Source: an uncultured bacterium (GTDB taxonomy: Bacteria > Bacillota > Bacilli > Lactobacillales > Lactobacillaceae). Taken from it: a stretch of DNA of 64,000 bases. Of the stretch, positions 29,589 to 38,657 are shown piece by piece. The notes below the pieces were generated by a model, which saw only the letters and a program-made list of their open reading frames with translations, did no database searches and was not told the origin of the DNA. The stretch spans positions 48,180 to 112,179 of the forward strand of contig CAJMLF010000003.1 in the NCBI GenBank assembly GCA_905214235.1, in the 5' to 3' direction. A program made the translations under genes and the position numbers. Within the stretch, counting starts at the first letter, position 1. Each line of letters opens with the position of its first letter.

Positions 29589-31619
29589 ATGGGGCAAATT
29601 CACGAATTAAACAGTGTCTTAGCGGACCAGATTGCCGCTGGGGAGGTTATTGAGCGGCCGGCCTCTATTGTTAAGGAACTAGTCGAAAACTCACTGGACG
29701 CCAACAGCAAGCGGGTTGATATCATTGTTGAAAATGCCGGCCTTGATAGCATCCGGGTGATCGATGACGGAATTGGAATCGCAAAAGATGACGTGCCACT
29801 GGCCTTTCGGCGGCACGCCACCAGTAAAATCAGTAGCCGTAAGGACCTCTTTCGGGTACAGACGATGGGCTTTCGTGGTGAGGCCTTACCCAGCATTGCC
29901 TCAGTAGCAGACGTTGAACTAACTACTGCCCAGGAGGGAAGAGACGCGGGGACGATGATCCACCTCCGTGGTGGGGAAACGCTCACTAACAAACCCGCCC
30001 CGGCCCGGCGGGGGACAGACGTCCGCGTTACCGACCTCTTTTACAACACCCCTGCCCGCTTAAAGTACTTAAAGTCTCCCCACACCGAGCTGGCCCGGAT
30101 TACTGACATCATCAACCGGCTAGCACTGGCCAACCCTGGCGTGGCCTTCAGCTTTACCCACAACGGGAAGGAAATCTTTCGTTCAGCTGGCAACGGTAAC
30201 CTCCAGCAAGTGGTTGCCGCAATCTATGGCATCCAGGCCGGAAGAAAAATGCTGCCAATCAGCGGGGAAGACGATGACTTTAAGGTGACGGGTTACGTCT
30301 CCTTACCGGAGCTGACTCGGGCTTCGCGCCAGTACATCACCATTACGATCAACCACCGTTATATCCGGAACTTTGAGCTTACAAAGGCGATTATCCAGGG
30401 GTATGAATCGAAGTTAATGGTGGGGCGCTACCCAATTGCGGTGGTCAACATTGACCTGGACCCAGTTTTGGTCGATGTTAATGTCCACCCCGCTAAACGA
30501 GAGGTGCGTCTTAGCAAGGAGCCCCAGCTCACCAAGCTGATTTCACAGACGATCCGTGACCGGATTGCTACCGAGAACCTGATTCCTGATGTTGATGCGC
30601 AGGCTTTCACACCGCCGTCCGCAGACGTGGTGAATGATTTGCAACGGCGCCTAAAGGAGGCCGCCCATCCATACAACGTTGCCCAGCCGCAGCCGGCGAG
30701 CGCGGCTACTGCTTCGCAACCGGCTCCCGATGAAGATGCCCCCAGCAAGGAAGATCGTAAGGCTGCGGTGGCCCACGCTGAGAACACCGATGGCGAAGTT
30801 AGCGCCCCGGTGATTATTCATAAGGCCGGCGAATTAAGTTCCGCCCCAATGCGGGAGTTCGATGCGCGCTACCAAAATGAAGGCACGGTCGCACCGTTTG
30901 GTGAAAATACTCCGCAGACTCAACCGGCAACACCAACTAAGGCCGAAAACATGGAACTGGATGTTCACGACAAGAGTGACCAGGCCCAGGGACGCTTTCC
31001 CGACCTCCAGTATATTGGTCAGCTCCAGGGGACCTTCCTATTAGCCCAGGCTAGTGACGGTCTCTACATTGTGGACCAGCACGCGGCCCAGGAACGGATC
31101 AACTACGAGCGGTACCGAAAGGAGATCGGTCAGGTGAGCCCGGACCAGCAGACCTTCCTGGTTCCCCTGGTACTGAACTACTCAACGGTCGATGCGATGA
31201 ACATCAACAACCACATTGACCTTTTAGCCAGTGTCGGCCTTCACCTGGAATCCTTTGGCCAGAACAGTTTTCTTCTCCGTTCCCACCCGACCTGGTTTAA
31301 GGAAGGGCAAGAAGAGGATACGGTCAAGGAAATGATTGACTGGCTGCTCAAGGATGGTAAGTTAACGGTTCGTCAATTCCGTATGAAGACGGCAATCATG
31401 ATGAGCTGTAAGCGGGCCATTAAGGCTAACCACCACCTGGATGACCGGGAAGCACGGGCCCTGTTAAGGCGCTTGCCCCAGTGCGAGAACCCCTTCAACT
31501 GTCCCCACGGTCGGCCAGTGACGGTTCACTTTAATGACCGGGACTTGGAGAAGATGTTTAAACGAATCCAGGAATCACATGTTCCGTATGCGGATGATTT
31601 TGATGATCACGACTTTTAA
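29589..31619 (+). CDS. mutL: DNA mismatch repair endonuclease MutL
   Basis: The 676-residue protein has an N-terminal GHKL ATPase ([10 protein letters not shown] about 34-43, [10 protein letters not shown] about 93-102). A disordered Ala/Pro-rich linker (about 350-470) follows, then the C-terminal endonuclease domain. The nuclease motifs [12 protein letters not shown] (about 494-505), SCKRAIKAN and CPHGRP are all present, as expected in Firmicutes that lack MutH. I chose the ATG at 29589 over the GTG at 29580, which is part of the ribosome site. Confidence 0.97.
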   Translation: MGQIHELNSVLADQIAAGEVIERPASIVKELVENSLDANSKRVDIIVENAGLDSIRVIDDGIGIAKDDVPLAFRRHATSKISSRKDLFRVQTMGFRGEALPSIASVADVELTTAQEGRDAGTMIHLRGGETLTNKPAPARRGTDVRVTDLFYNTPARLKYLKSPHTELARITDIINRLALANPGVAFSFTHNGKEIFRSAGNGNLQQVVAAIYGIQAGRKMLPISGEDDDFKVTGYVSLPELTRASRQYITITINHRYIRNFELTKAIIQGYESKLMVGRYPIAVVNIDLDPVLVDVNVHPAKREVRLSKEPQLTKLISQTIRDRIATENLIPDVDAQAFTPPSADVVNDLQRRLKEAAHPYNVAQPQPASAATASQPAPDEDAPSKEDRKAAVAHAENTDGEVSAPVIIHKAGELSSAPMREFDARYQNEGTVAPFGENTPQTQPATPTKAENMELDVHDKSDQAQGRFPDLQYIGQLQGTFLLAQASDGLYIVDQHAAQERINYERYRKEIGQVSPDQQTFLVPLVLNYSTVDAMNINNHIDLLASVGLHLESFGQNSFLLRSHPTWFKEGQEEDTVKEMIDWLLKDGKLTVRQFRMKTAIMMSCKRAIKANHHLDDREARALLRRLPQCENPFNCPHGRPVTVHFNDRDLEKMFKRIQESHVPYADDFDDHDF

Positions 31620-31638
31620 CTAAAGGAGAGTAGTTTCA

Positions 31639-32235
31639 GTGTATGAATATTTAACCGGGGTGGTTAGTATCGTTGCCCCCCAGTACATCGTAATTGACGT
31701 TAACGGGGTGGGCTACAAGCTACTTGTTGCTAACCCTTATCGCTTTAACGAAGACCCCCAAAAGCAGGTTCGGGTCTACGTTTATCAAGCTGTCCGCGAC
31801 GATGATATCTCCCTCTTTGGCTTTAATGACCAGGACGAAAAGCAACTGTTTATGCAGCTAATTAACGTTTCCGGGATTGGCCCCAAGAGTGCACTAGCGA
31901 TCCTGGCCAATCCAGACCACCAGGGGCTGATCGACGCCATTGCTAATAATAACGTCGGCTACCTGACCAAGTTCCCGGGAATCGGGAAGAAGACGGCCTC
32001 CCAGATTGTCCTCGACTTAAAGGACAAGATCACGGCGGTGGCAACTACCGGGCCGCTCTTTGCAGGTGCCGATGAGGAAGCGGCCGGTGAAAATCCCGCC
32101 CTTGCCGATGCCTTAGCCGCACTGAAGGCGCTGGGCTACAAGGAACGGGATGTAAAGAAAGTTAAAAAACACCTGCAAGGTAAGCAGAAAACGACGGATG
32201 AGTACTTACGGAGTGCCTTACGATTACTCAACTAA
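31639..32235 (+). CDS. ruvA: Holliday junction DNA helicase subunit RuvA
   Basis: The 198-residue protein binds Holliday junctions as a tetramer and loads RuvB. It starts [26 protein letters not shown] (OB fold) and has two helix-hairpin-helix motifs ([25 protein letters not shown]) around 75-125. A flexible linker and the C-terminal RuvB-contact domain follow. The GTG start is behind AAAGGAGAG. It is part of the mutSL-ruvAB run. Confidence 0.96.
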   Translation: MYEYLTGVVSIVAPQYIVIDVNGVGYKLLVANPYRFNEDPQKQVRVYVYQAVRDDDISLFGFNDQDEKQLFMQLINVSGIGPKSALAILANPDHQGLIDAIANNNVGYLTKFPGIGKKTASQIVLDLKDKITAVATTGPLFAGADEEAAGENPALADALAALKALGYKERDVKKVKKHLQGKQKTTDEYLRSALRLLN

Positions 32236-32247
32236 GGAGATTTTGCT

Positions 32248-33276
32248 GTGAGCGAAGATAATAAAAATAAAGTTTTATCCGACCATGCCCAAGACGAGGC
32301 CGAGGAGCAAATGGAATTGACCCTCCGTCCCCAAACCCTGGATGACTATATTGGTCAAGAGCAGGTGAAGGGGAAGCTCCGGGTATACATTGAAGCCGCC
32401 CGGGAGCGGGAAGAGGCACTTGACCACGTCTTATTGTACGGTCCCCCCGGCTTAGGGAAGACCACGCTGGCGATGGTAATTGCCCATGAGATGCACGTCA
32501 ACATTAAGACCACCAGTGGCCCGGCGATTGAGAAGCCGGGGGACCTGGTTGCCCTGCTTAATGAACTACAACCGGGGGATGTCCTCTTTATTGACGAAAT
32601 TCACCGCCTGCCCAAGGTAGTTGAGGAAATGCTCTATTCGGCAATGGAGGACTACTACATTGACATTGTGGTTGGCGAAGGACCAACCGCCCATCCAGTG
32701 CACTTCCCCCTGCCACCGTTTACCCTGATTGGGGCTACCACAAGGGCGGGGATGTTGTCCGCACCGCTGCGTGACCGCTTTGGAATTGTTGAACACATGA
32801 ACTACTACAACCAGGACGAGCTAAAACAGATTATTTTCCGGTCTGCCAAGATCTTTAATAGCAAGATTGAAGAGGCCGGCGCCCACGAGTTGGCCCTGCG
32901 GTCACGGGGAACGCCCCGGATTGCTAACCGCCTTTTAAAACGGGTCCGTGACTTCGCCCAAGTAGCCAAAAAGCCCAGCATCGATTCGGCAACGGTTAAA
33001 CAGGCCCTTGACCTACTGCAGGTTGACAGCCACGGCTTGGACGAGGTTGACCGCAAAATGCTTTTGACGATGATTAACTACTACCACGGGGGACCGGTTG
33101 GCCTGAAGACGATTGCGGCTAACATCGGTGAAGAGACGAGCACCATCGAAGAGATGTATGAACCTTACCTCTTGCAAATTGGCTTTATCAGCCGTACGCC
33201 GCGGGGGCGGATGGTCACGCCGGCGGCTTATGCGCACTTAGGAATCAGTTACCCTGATTCAAAGGGGGAGCGATGA
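32248..33276 (+). CDS. ruvB: Holliday junction branch migration ATPase RuvB
   Basis: The 342-residue AAA+ motor has Walker [10 protein letters not shown] at 65-73, Walker [10 protein letters not shown] (about 112-120) and sensor 1 GATTRAG. The C-terminal winged helix includes the arginine-rich [13 protein letters not shown]. The GTG start lies 12 bases after ruvA. Its TGA overlaps the start of the next gene by four bases, so the Tgt-like protein is translated from the same message. Confidence 0.97.
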   Translation: MSEDNKNKVLSDHAQDEAEEQMELTLRPQTLDDYIGQEQVKGKLRVYIEAAREREEALDHVLLYGPPGLGKTTLAMVIAHEMHVNIKTTSGPAIEKPGDLVALLNELQPGDVLFIDEIHRLPKVVEEMLYSAMEDYYIDIVVGEGPTAHPVHFPLPPFTLIGATTRAGMLSAPLRDRFGIVEHMNYYNQDELKQIIFRSAKIFNSKIEEAGAHELALRSRGTPRIANRLLKRVRDFAQVAKKPSIDSATVKQALDLLQVDSHGLDEVDRKMLLTMINYYHGGPVGLKTIAANIGEETSTIEEMYEPYLLQIGFISRTPRGRMVTPAAYAHLGISYPDSKGER

Positions 33277-34352
33277 TGGAAAAGGTCAATTTTACGATTA
33301 AGCACCAGGGCGAGATAGGCCGTACAGGGCAGCTACAGGTCAAAAAACAGGTACTGCAGACACCATTAGTGGTTCATGCGGGGCTGACCGTGCAAAGCTT
33401 TCCGGCCAAAGAGATTGCCAATCTCGGTGGTCAGGCAATTAAGCAGGAGGTCTTTGACTACTGGTTAAGTGGGACGAAGGCCGCTGAGTTTGGTGACCTC
33501 CACCAGCGTTTACACTGGTCGGGATTAATCGTCGGTGACCCGGGTACCAGCCGGGCCTACCAGTGGGCCAAACCACGGGGCCGGAAGAAGGATGGGGTAC
33601 GCTTTCACGACCCCCAATCCGGTCAGTTAAAGTTCTACACTCCTGAAGAGGCAATGGAATGGCAAGCAAAGCTGGGATGTGACTTTGTGACAAGCTTTGA
33701 CCGCTGGAGTGACTACTACGCACCGGTGGACGATTTAAAAGCGGCAGCAATCCAGACGGCCTCCTGGCTGGGAGCGCCATCGGATGGCCTCTTGGCGTCG
33801 GTCGTCGGCGGCGGACTAAAGCGGGTCCGGATGATGAGTGCCCAGGCAGCTAGTCGCCAGTCGTTTGCTGGGTATGCAGTGAAGGGGATTGGCAATAACG
33901 TGAAACTACGCGAACAGGTACGCCTGATGCGGGAAGTGTTGACCATGCTGCCGGAGCAGGGGCTTCATTACTTGACCGGGAGCAACTCGTTGGAGGGGAC
34001 CCTGCTCGCGATGCTGGCGGGTTACGACCTGGTTGATAGTGACTGTGCCGTAGCGGAGGCTCACCACCACGTTGCCTTTGTGCAGACCAACCGGCTCCAT
34101 CTTGACAAGCAGCACTTTGTTAGCGACCAGCGACCAATTGATGCCAATTGTCAGTGCCCAGTTTGCCAGGCAGGGTATAGCCGGTCCTACCTTCACCAGC
34201 TATGTGAACAGGGGGCCGCTCTTGGCGACGACCTCTTGATGGCTCATAACCTCTATACCCTGAACCAGCTTGCGGAAACAGCTCACCAGGCAATTAACGC
34301 CGACATGGTTCACAACCTGGCTGCTGAATGGGCGATTGACGAGCTAGAGTAG
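33273..34352 (+). CDS. Divergent tRNA-guanine transglycosylase-family protein
   Basis: The 359-residue protein aligns by eye with bacterial Tgt along its length: [37 protein letters not shown], the zinc motif CxCxxC (Cys 293, 295, 298) and His 325. Asp 255 sits where the catalytic nucleophile is (canonical FDCVxPTR). Several substrate motifs are changed. The DSGGFQ loop reads DPGTSRAYQ (89-97), the base-contacting Gln of VQGG is Val 178 (VVGG), and PTRxxRNG after the nucleophile is replaced by an [11 protein letters not shown] run (256-266). It lies in the usual queA-tgt slot, but queA is absent. Activity as a true queuosine enzyme is doubtful. It could act on another base or RNA, or be non-catalytic. 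Confidence 0.75.
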   Translation: MMEKVNFTIKHQGEIGRTGQLQVKKQVLQTPLVVHAGLTVQSFPAKEIANLGGQAIKQEVFDYWLSGTKAAEFGDLHQRLHWSGLIVGDPGTSRAYQWAKPRGRKKDGVRFHDPQSGQLKFYTPEEAMEWQAKLGCDFVTSFDRWSDYYAPVDDLKAAAIQTASWLGAPSDGLLASVVGGGLKRVRMMSAQAASRQSFAGYAVKGIGNNVKLREQVRLMREVLTMLPEQGLHYLTGSNSLEGTLLAMLAGYDLVDSDCAVAEAHHHVAFVQTNRLHLDKQHFVSDQRPIDANCQCPVCQAGYSRSYLHQLCEQGAALGDDLLMAHNLYTLNQLAETAHQAINADMVHNLAAEWAIDELE

Positions 34353-34414
34353 CTTTTTTACTGAAAGTTTGTTAAAGTTGAATATGAAAATTTTTGAAGG
34401 GAATGGAAATAATC

Positions 34415-34855
34415 GTGAACATTTTAGACTTCTTAACGTTGGGGGCATCTTCTTCTAGTGCTACCTTCTCCAGCTTTATCCTGATCATCCTGATGATTGC
34501 TTTAATGTACTTCTTCATGATTCGGCCACAGCAGAAGCAACGGAAGCAACACCAAGAGATGATGAACGACATGCACAAGGGGGACGAAGTTGTCACCATC
34601 GGCCGTCTCCACGGTAAGATTGACAGCATCAACAAGGAAGACCGCACAGTCACCTTAGATTGTGAAGGAATTTACTTGACCTTCGACATGGTTGCAATTG
34701 CCCGGGTAGTAAAGAGCTCAACCGCTGCGCCTGCTGAAAAGAAAACAGCAAGTGAAGATTCTGCTGCAGAAAAGCCTGCTGAAAAACCGGCTGAGGAAGA
34801 AAAAGCCGACAGCAAGCCGGCTGACGACAGCGATGCTGGTGAGCAAGCAAAATAA
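34415..34855 (+). CDS. yajC: Preprotein translocase subunit YajC
   Basis: This protein of about 146 residues has a single membrane helix (about 15-35; FSSFILIILMIALMYFFMIRPQQKQRK). A small soluble domain with KGDEVVTIGRLHGKID follows, then a long Ala/Glu/Lys-rich tail typical of lactobacilli. It assists SecDF. I prefer the GTG at 34415. An in-frame ATG at 34403 lies too near the AAGGGA site, and the ATG at 34394 lies upstream of it. Confidence 0.9.
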   Translation: MNILDFLTLGASSSSATFSSFILIILMIALMYFFMIRPQQKQRKQHQEMMNDMHKGDEVVTIGRLHGKIDSINKEDRTVTLDCEGIYLTFDMVAIARVVKSSTAAPAEKKTASEDSAAEKPAEKPAEEEKADSKPADDSDAGEQAK

Positions 34856-34882
34856 TAATTGACTAATTTGTGAAAACGTGCG

Positions 34883-34918
34883 AAACTCTTAACTGTTGAT
34901 TAGTTAAGGGTTTTTCTT
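34883..34918 (+). terminator. Terminator of yajC
   Basis: CTCTTAACT pairs with AGTTAAGGG (allowing G-U pairs), followed by TTTTTCTTTT. Confidence 0.8.
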
Positions 34919-34943
34919 TTGAAAGCCCTTTAGTTTCTTTACA

Positions 34944-34972
34944 CTTGTCAAAGCCAGCATTTCTTTGACAAG
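34944..34972. repeat. Perfect 10-bp inverted repeat upstream of gnd
   Basis: CTTGTCAAAG and CTTTGACAAG are exact reverse complements separated by 9 bases, ending 28 bases before the gnd start. There is no T run, so it is more like an operator or a leader hairpin than a terminator. Confidence 0.8.
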
Positions 34973-35000
34973 ACTGTTAAATCACAGGAGGGAATTTTAG

Positions 35001-35900
35001 ATGCAAATTGGATTGATTGGTTTGGGTAAGATGGGTATTCACCTTGCTCAAAATATGTTGCGTAATGACAACGATGTCGTTGCTTTTGACCTTAACAAGG
35101 ATGCAGTTAAGGAAGCCGGTTCTTACGGTGCCCAAACTGCCTTTACCCTTGATGAAATGGTTGAAAAGTTAGCTGCTCCACGGACAATCTGGGTGATGGT
35201 TCCAGCTGGTAAGCCAACTGATGCAACGATGGAACAACTTGCCGCTAAGCTTTCTGCTGACGACGTTGTTATCGACGGTGGGAACACTTTCTGGAAGGAT
35301 TCCTTAAAGCACAACCGGATGCTGACGGAAAAGGGCATCCACTACTTTGACTGTGGTTCTTCAGGTGGCTGGCGTGGTGCCCTTGAAGGTGGTAACTTCA
35401 TGATCGGTGGCGATGACAAGGATGTCTTTGAACGGATTCGTCCACTCTTTGAAGGTATTTCCCAAAAGGACGGTTACCTTTACACTGGTAAGGCCGGTTC
35501 TGGTCACTACCTGAAGATGGTCCACAACGGTGTTGAATACGGGATGATGGAAGCCATCGGTGAAGGTTTCGAAGTTCTGGAAGCTTCTGACTTCAACTAT
35601 GACAACGCAGCCGTTGCTAAGCTTTGGAACCACGGTTCAGTAATTCGTTCATGGCTGATGGAACTGGCTGAAGATGCCTTTGAAAAGGATCCCCACCTTG
35701 AAAAGATCCAAGGTCGGATGCACAGTTCTGGTGAAGCGCACTGGACAATTGCCGACGCCATGGACCACAGCGTTCCAACACCAGTTATCTACGAAGCCCT
35801 CTGTGCTCGTTTCAAGTCAATGCAAGAAGACACCTTTGATGGTAAGGTCGTTGCCGCACTGCGGAACGGCTTCGGTGGTCACGCTGTTGACAAGAAGTAA
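35001..35900 (+). CDS. gnd: 6-phosphogluconate dehydrogenase (decarboxylating), short NAD-type
   Basis: The 299-residue protein oxidises 6-phosphogluconate to ribulose 5-phosphate and CO2, a core step of the phosphoketolase pathway. The dinucleotide motif GLIGLGKMG is at 4-12. The substrate site GSSGGWRGALEGGNFMIGG lies near 119-137 and the catalytic Lys in GSGHYLKMVHNGVEYGMM. At about 300 residues it is the short YqeC-like form, which usually prefers NAD, not the 470-residue NADP form. It is a single-gene unit with a terminator on each side. Its codon use looks strongly biased, as in highly expressed genes. Confidence 0.93.
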   Translation: MQIGLIGLGKMGIHLAQNMLRNDNDVVAFDLNKDAVKEAGSYGAQTAFTLDEMVEKLAAPRTIWVMVPAGKPTDATMEQLAAKLSADDVVIDGGNTFWKDSLKHNRMLTEKGIHYFDCGSSGGWRGALEGGNFMIGGDDKDVFERIRPLFEGISQKDGYLYTGKAGSGHYLKMVHNGVEYGMMEAIGEGFEVLEASDFNYDNAAVAKLWNHGSVIRSWLMELAEDAFEKDPHLEKIQGRMHSSGEAHWTIADAMDHSVPTPVIYEALCARFKSMQEDTFDGKVVAALRNGFGGHAVDKK

Positions 35901-35912
35901 TAATTCAATATT

Positions 35913-35977
35913 GTTAAGCGCCATCGCTTAACGAAATAACCCGCTTTGTTTGGTTGATCCGAATGAAGCGGGTTTTT
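35913..35977 (+). terminator. Double hairpin terminator of gnd
   Basis: A perfect GTTAAGCG-CCAT-CGCTTAAC hairpin is followed by a second stem, AACCCGCTT pairing with AAGCGGGTT, ending in TTTTTG. The second is the likely terminator. Confidence 0.8.
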
Positions 35978-35994
35978 GCTTGCATCATCAAACT

Positions 35995-36022
35995 TTGGTT
36001 AAAAGCCTTTTTTTGGTATACT
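35995..36022 (+). promoter_or_regulatory. Promoter of the DHH phosphoesterase gene
   Basis: TTGGTT at 35995-36000, a 16-base spacer and TATACT at 36017-36022. Confidence 0.6.
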
Positions 36023-36062
36023 TAATTGTTAGACATTTCAAAATTAAGGAGCAGAAATAATC

Positions 36063-37013
36063 ATGGCTGATCAACTGGGCGAAATCTTTAAGCAGATCAA
36101 AAAGTACAACAAAATCATTATTCACCGTCACCAGCGCCCCGACCCGGACGCAATTGGCTCCCAGGTAGGCTTGGGAGAAATCCTCAAAGCATCGTTTCCT
36201 TACAAGCAAATTTACCTGGTTGGCAAGCACATCCCGGGATTTGATTGGATTGGGACGATGGACGACATCAGTAGTGCCACCTTTGACGACGCCTTGGTGA
36301 TTGTCACGGATACCGCTAATGCACCCCGGATCGATGACCGCCGCTTTAATAACGGGGACAAGCTGATCAAGATTGACCACCACCCAAATGATGAGCCATT
36401 CGGTGATTTAATGTGGGTCCAGCCGGAAGCATCGAGTTGTTCAGAGATGATCTACGACTTTTACCAGCACTTCGCTGACGAGTTGACCCTCCCGAAGAAG
36501 GCAGCTCACGCCCTGTACGCGGGGATCATTGGTGATACCGGCCGCTTCTTGTACCCGGCAACGACCCCGCGGACAATGCTAGTAGCTGGTGCCCTGATGG
36601 CTGCAGGGGCCGATGCAGCGGCCATCAGCCGGCGTGAGGACGAGATTAGTTTGCCAGTTGCCCGCTTATCGGCTTTCGTTTACGAGCACTTAACAATCCT
36701 CGAGCACGGGGCCGCTTACGTCGTTTTGACGGATGAAATCTTGAAGAAGTTTGGCTTGACTGAGGCGGGAACGTCGGCCGTGGTTTCGTTACCAGGCCGG
36801 ATTAAAAATGTTAGCGCCTGGGCAATCTTTGTCCAACAAGAGGACGGTCACTACCGGATCCGCCTGCGGTCAAAGGGACCGGTCATCAATGAGCTGGCAA
36901 AGCATCATGATGGTGGTGGCCACCCGCTTGCTAGTGGGGCCAAGGCCAAGGATGAGGCAGAGATTAAGCAGGTAATTGCGGAACTGGACCAATTGACCCA
37001 AACCCAAAAGTAA
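36063..37013 (+). CDS. nrnA: DHH-family bifunctional oligoribonuclease/PAP phosphatase (NrnA type)
   Basis: The 316-residue DHH/DHHA1 protein degrades very short RNAs and 3'-phosphoadenosine 5'-phosphate. Metal-binding motifs are HRHQRPDPDAIGSQ (21-34), VIVTDTANAPR (about 80), KIDHHPND (about 104) and GDTGRF. The C-terminal DHHA1 motif is HHDGGGHPLASGA (about 280). The DEAD-box helicase starts 13 bases downstream, so the two may be co-expressed in RNA turnover. Confidence 0.92.
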   Translation: MADQLGEIFKQIKKYNKIIIHRHQRPDPDAIGSQVGLGEILKASFPYKQIYLVGKHIPGFDWIGTMDDISSATFDDALVIVTDTANAPRIDDRRFNNGDKLIKIDHHPNDEPFGDLMWVQPEASSCSEMIYDFYQHFADELTLPKKAAHALYAGIIGDTGRFLYPATTPRTMLVAGALMAAGADAAAISRREDEISLPVARLSAFVYEHLTILEHGAAYVVLTDEILKKFGLTEAGTSAVVSLPGRIKNVSAWAIFVQQEDGHYRIRLRSKGPVINELAKHHDGGGHPLASGAKAKDEAEIKQVIAELDQLTQTQK

Positions 37014-37026
37014 GGAGAGGATCACA

Positions 37027-38400
37027 ATGTCAAACGAAACATTTAACGACTTTAATTTAAAACCCTACCTGGTTAAGGCTGTCACGGCCATTAACTTCCG
37101 TACCCCGACACCTGTGCAGGAAAGGGTAATTCCGGAAATTATGAAGGGAAAGAGCGTTGTCGGTCAGTCGGCAACTGGGAGTGGTAAAACCCACGCCTTC
37201 CTCTTGCCAATCTTTTCCCGCATTCAAGAAGATGACCAAAGTGTCCAGGCGGTGATTACCACGCCTAGTCGTGAGCTGGCTTACCAGATCTACAATGCGG
37301 CTAAGCAGCTGAATAAGTTTGCTGACCAACCGTTGACAATTCACAACTATGTCGGTGGTACGGATAAGCAACACCAGATTGACCAACTGGAGCGCAAGCA
37401 ACCGCAGCTGGTAATTGGGACACCGGGTCGGGTATTGGACCTGATTAAGTCCCAATTTCTTGACATCCACACGGCAACGATGTTCGTGGTGGATGAGGCT
37501 GATATGACCCTTGATATGGGATTCTTGGAGCAGGTTGACCAGATTGCCAGCCACTTCCCGGAAGACCTCCAGATGATGGTTTTTTCGGCAACGATTCCCC
37601 AAAAGCTGCGGCCATTTTTGAAAAAGTACATGAAGAATCCGGTGATGGAAGAGATTCCGACCGAAACGGTGATCAATCCCGATGTTGAGAATTGGTTAAT
37701 GTCTACCAAGGGGAAGGACAAGAACCAGCTGATTTACCGTCTCTTGACCCTGGGTGAACCCTACCTGGCACTGGTATTTGCCAATACCAAGGAACGGGTG
37801 GAAGAACTGACCCGGTACCTGAGTGAACAGGGCTTAAAGGTGGCAATGATCCATGGGGGCCTTGAACCCCGGCGGCGGAAGCGGACAATGCGCCAGATTC
37901 GTAACCTCGACTTCCAGTATGTCGTGGCGACCGACCTGGCGGCCCGCGGAATCGACATTGATGGGGTCTCCTTGGTGATCAATGACGACTTACCGACAGA
38001 CCTCGAGTACTTTGTCCACCGGGTTGGCCGGACAGGCCGCAACGGGATGAAGGGAACCGCAATTACCCTTTACGAGCCCGCCGAAGACGACCTGATCGCT
38101 AAGCTGGAAGACCGGGGGATCACCTTTGTCCCTAAGGAATTAAAGGGTGGTCGCATTGTCACAACCCATGACCGGAACCGGCGCAAGAAGTTTAAGCACC
38201 GGAAAGAAGAACTTGATCCGTCCATGAAGGGCTATGTCAAGAAGACCAAGCGAAAGGTCAAGCCGGGCTACAAGAAGCGGATCAAGCGGGCAATCAAAGA
38301 GGATGAACAGCAAAAGCGGAAGCTCGAGATGCGTCATAAGATGCGGAAGGCTAAACGGCAGCGTCAACGTCAACACCGCCGGGAGCGAAACGCCCGTTGA
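37027..38400 (+). CDS. cshB: DEAD-box ATP-dependent RNA helicase (CshB type)
   Basis: The 457-residue helicase has Q motif and motif I SATGSGKTH (48-56), DEAD at 156-159, SAT motif III and ARGIDIDGV. The C-terminal HRVGRTGRNG is motif VI. The last ~70 residues are very rich in Lys and Arg, an RNA-binding tail as in CshB. Likely jobs are ribosome assembly, cold growth or mRNA decay. It follows an oligoribonuclease gene. Confidence 0.92.
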   Translation: MSNETFNDFNLKPYLVKAVTAINFRTPTPVQERVIPEIMKGKSVVGQSATGSGKTHAFLLPIFSRIQEDDQSVQAVITTPSRELAYQIYNAAKQLNKFADQPLTIHNYVGGTDKQHQIDQLERKQPQLVIGTPGRVLDLIKSQFLDIHTATMFVVDEADMTLDMGFLEQVDQIASHFPEDLQMMVFSATIPQKLRPFLKKYMKNPVMEEIPTETVINPDVENWLMSTKGKDKNQLIYRLLTLGEPYLALVFANTKERVEELTRYLSEQGLKVAMIHGGLEPRRRKRTMRQIRNLDFQYVVATDLAARGIDIDGVSLVINDDLPTDLEYFVHRVGRTGRNGMKGTAITLYEPAEDDLIAKLEDRGITFVPKELKGGRIVTTHDRNRRKKFKHRKEELDPSMKGYVKKTKRKVKPGYKKRIKRAIKEDEQQKRKLEMRHKMRKAKRQRQRQHRRERNAR

Positions 38401-38425
38401 TTTTTTCTGGCGGGTCCGCTATAAT
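38397..38425 (+). promoter_or_regulatory. alaS promoter
   Basis: TTGATT at 38397-38402, a 17-base spacer and TATAAT at 38420-38425. The -35 overlaps the cshB stop codon, so transcription should start near 38432. Confidence 0.75.
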
Positions 38426-38431
38426 ATGGTT

Positions 38432-38645
38432 CGTTTGGGATATGCCATTATAAATACTACTTTCAGAAACGGCTGGGGTGCTGTGACAGTCGAGGGTATT
38501 GTAGTGGTGCTCCCCATTCTTAACAATTTGAATACAACCCGGTTTAACCGGGATTAAAGAGGTAAACGAAATCCATCGTTGCAAGCAGAGTGGTACCGCG
38601 TCAGTTGGGCGTCTCTGTTAGCAAGGGTGGATTTTGTTTTTGGAA
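38432..38645 (+). promoter_or_regulatory. T-box riboswitch in the alaS leader, compact form
   Basis: The conserved AGAGTGGTACCGCG is at 38587-38600, and its TGGT matches an A discriminator base, as in tRNA-Ala. A long stem closes around it: AAATCC with GGATTT and GCAGAG with CTCTGT, followed by TTTTG-TTTT. The specifier domain is short. The first stem pairs CATTATA-ATAC (from 38446) with GTATTGTAGTG (to 38509), about 65 bases, where a classical stem I has about 100. The AGTGA motif is not evident. GCT triplets occur in it, but I cannot fix the specifier codon. Confidence 0.75.
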
Positions 38646-38657
38646 AGGAAGAGGACA

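Noticed and set aside
34865-34880. Possible cre site near the end of yajC (TGAAAACGTGCGAA)
   Set aside because: The 3' CA of the cre consensus is missing, and it lies before a terminator, not in a promoter.
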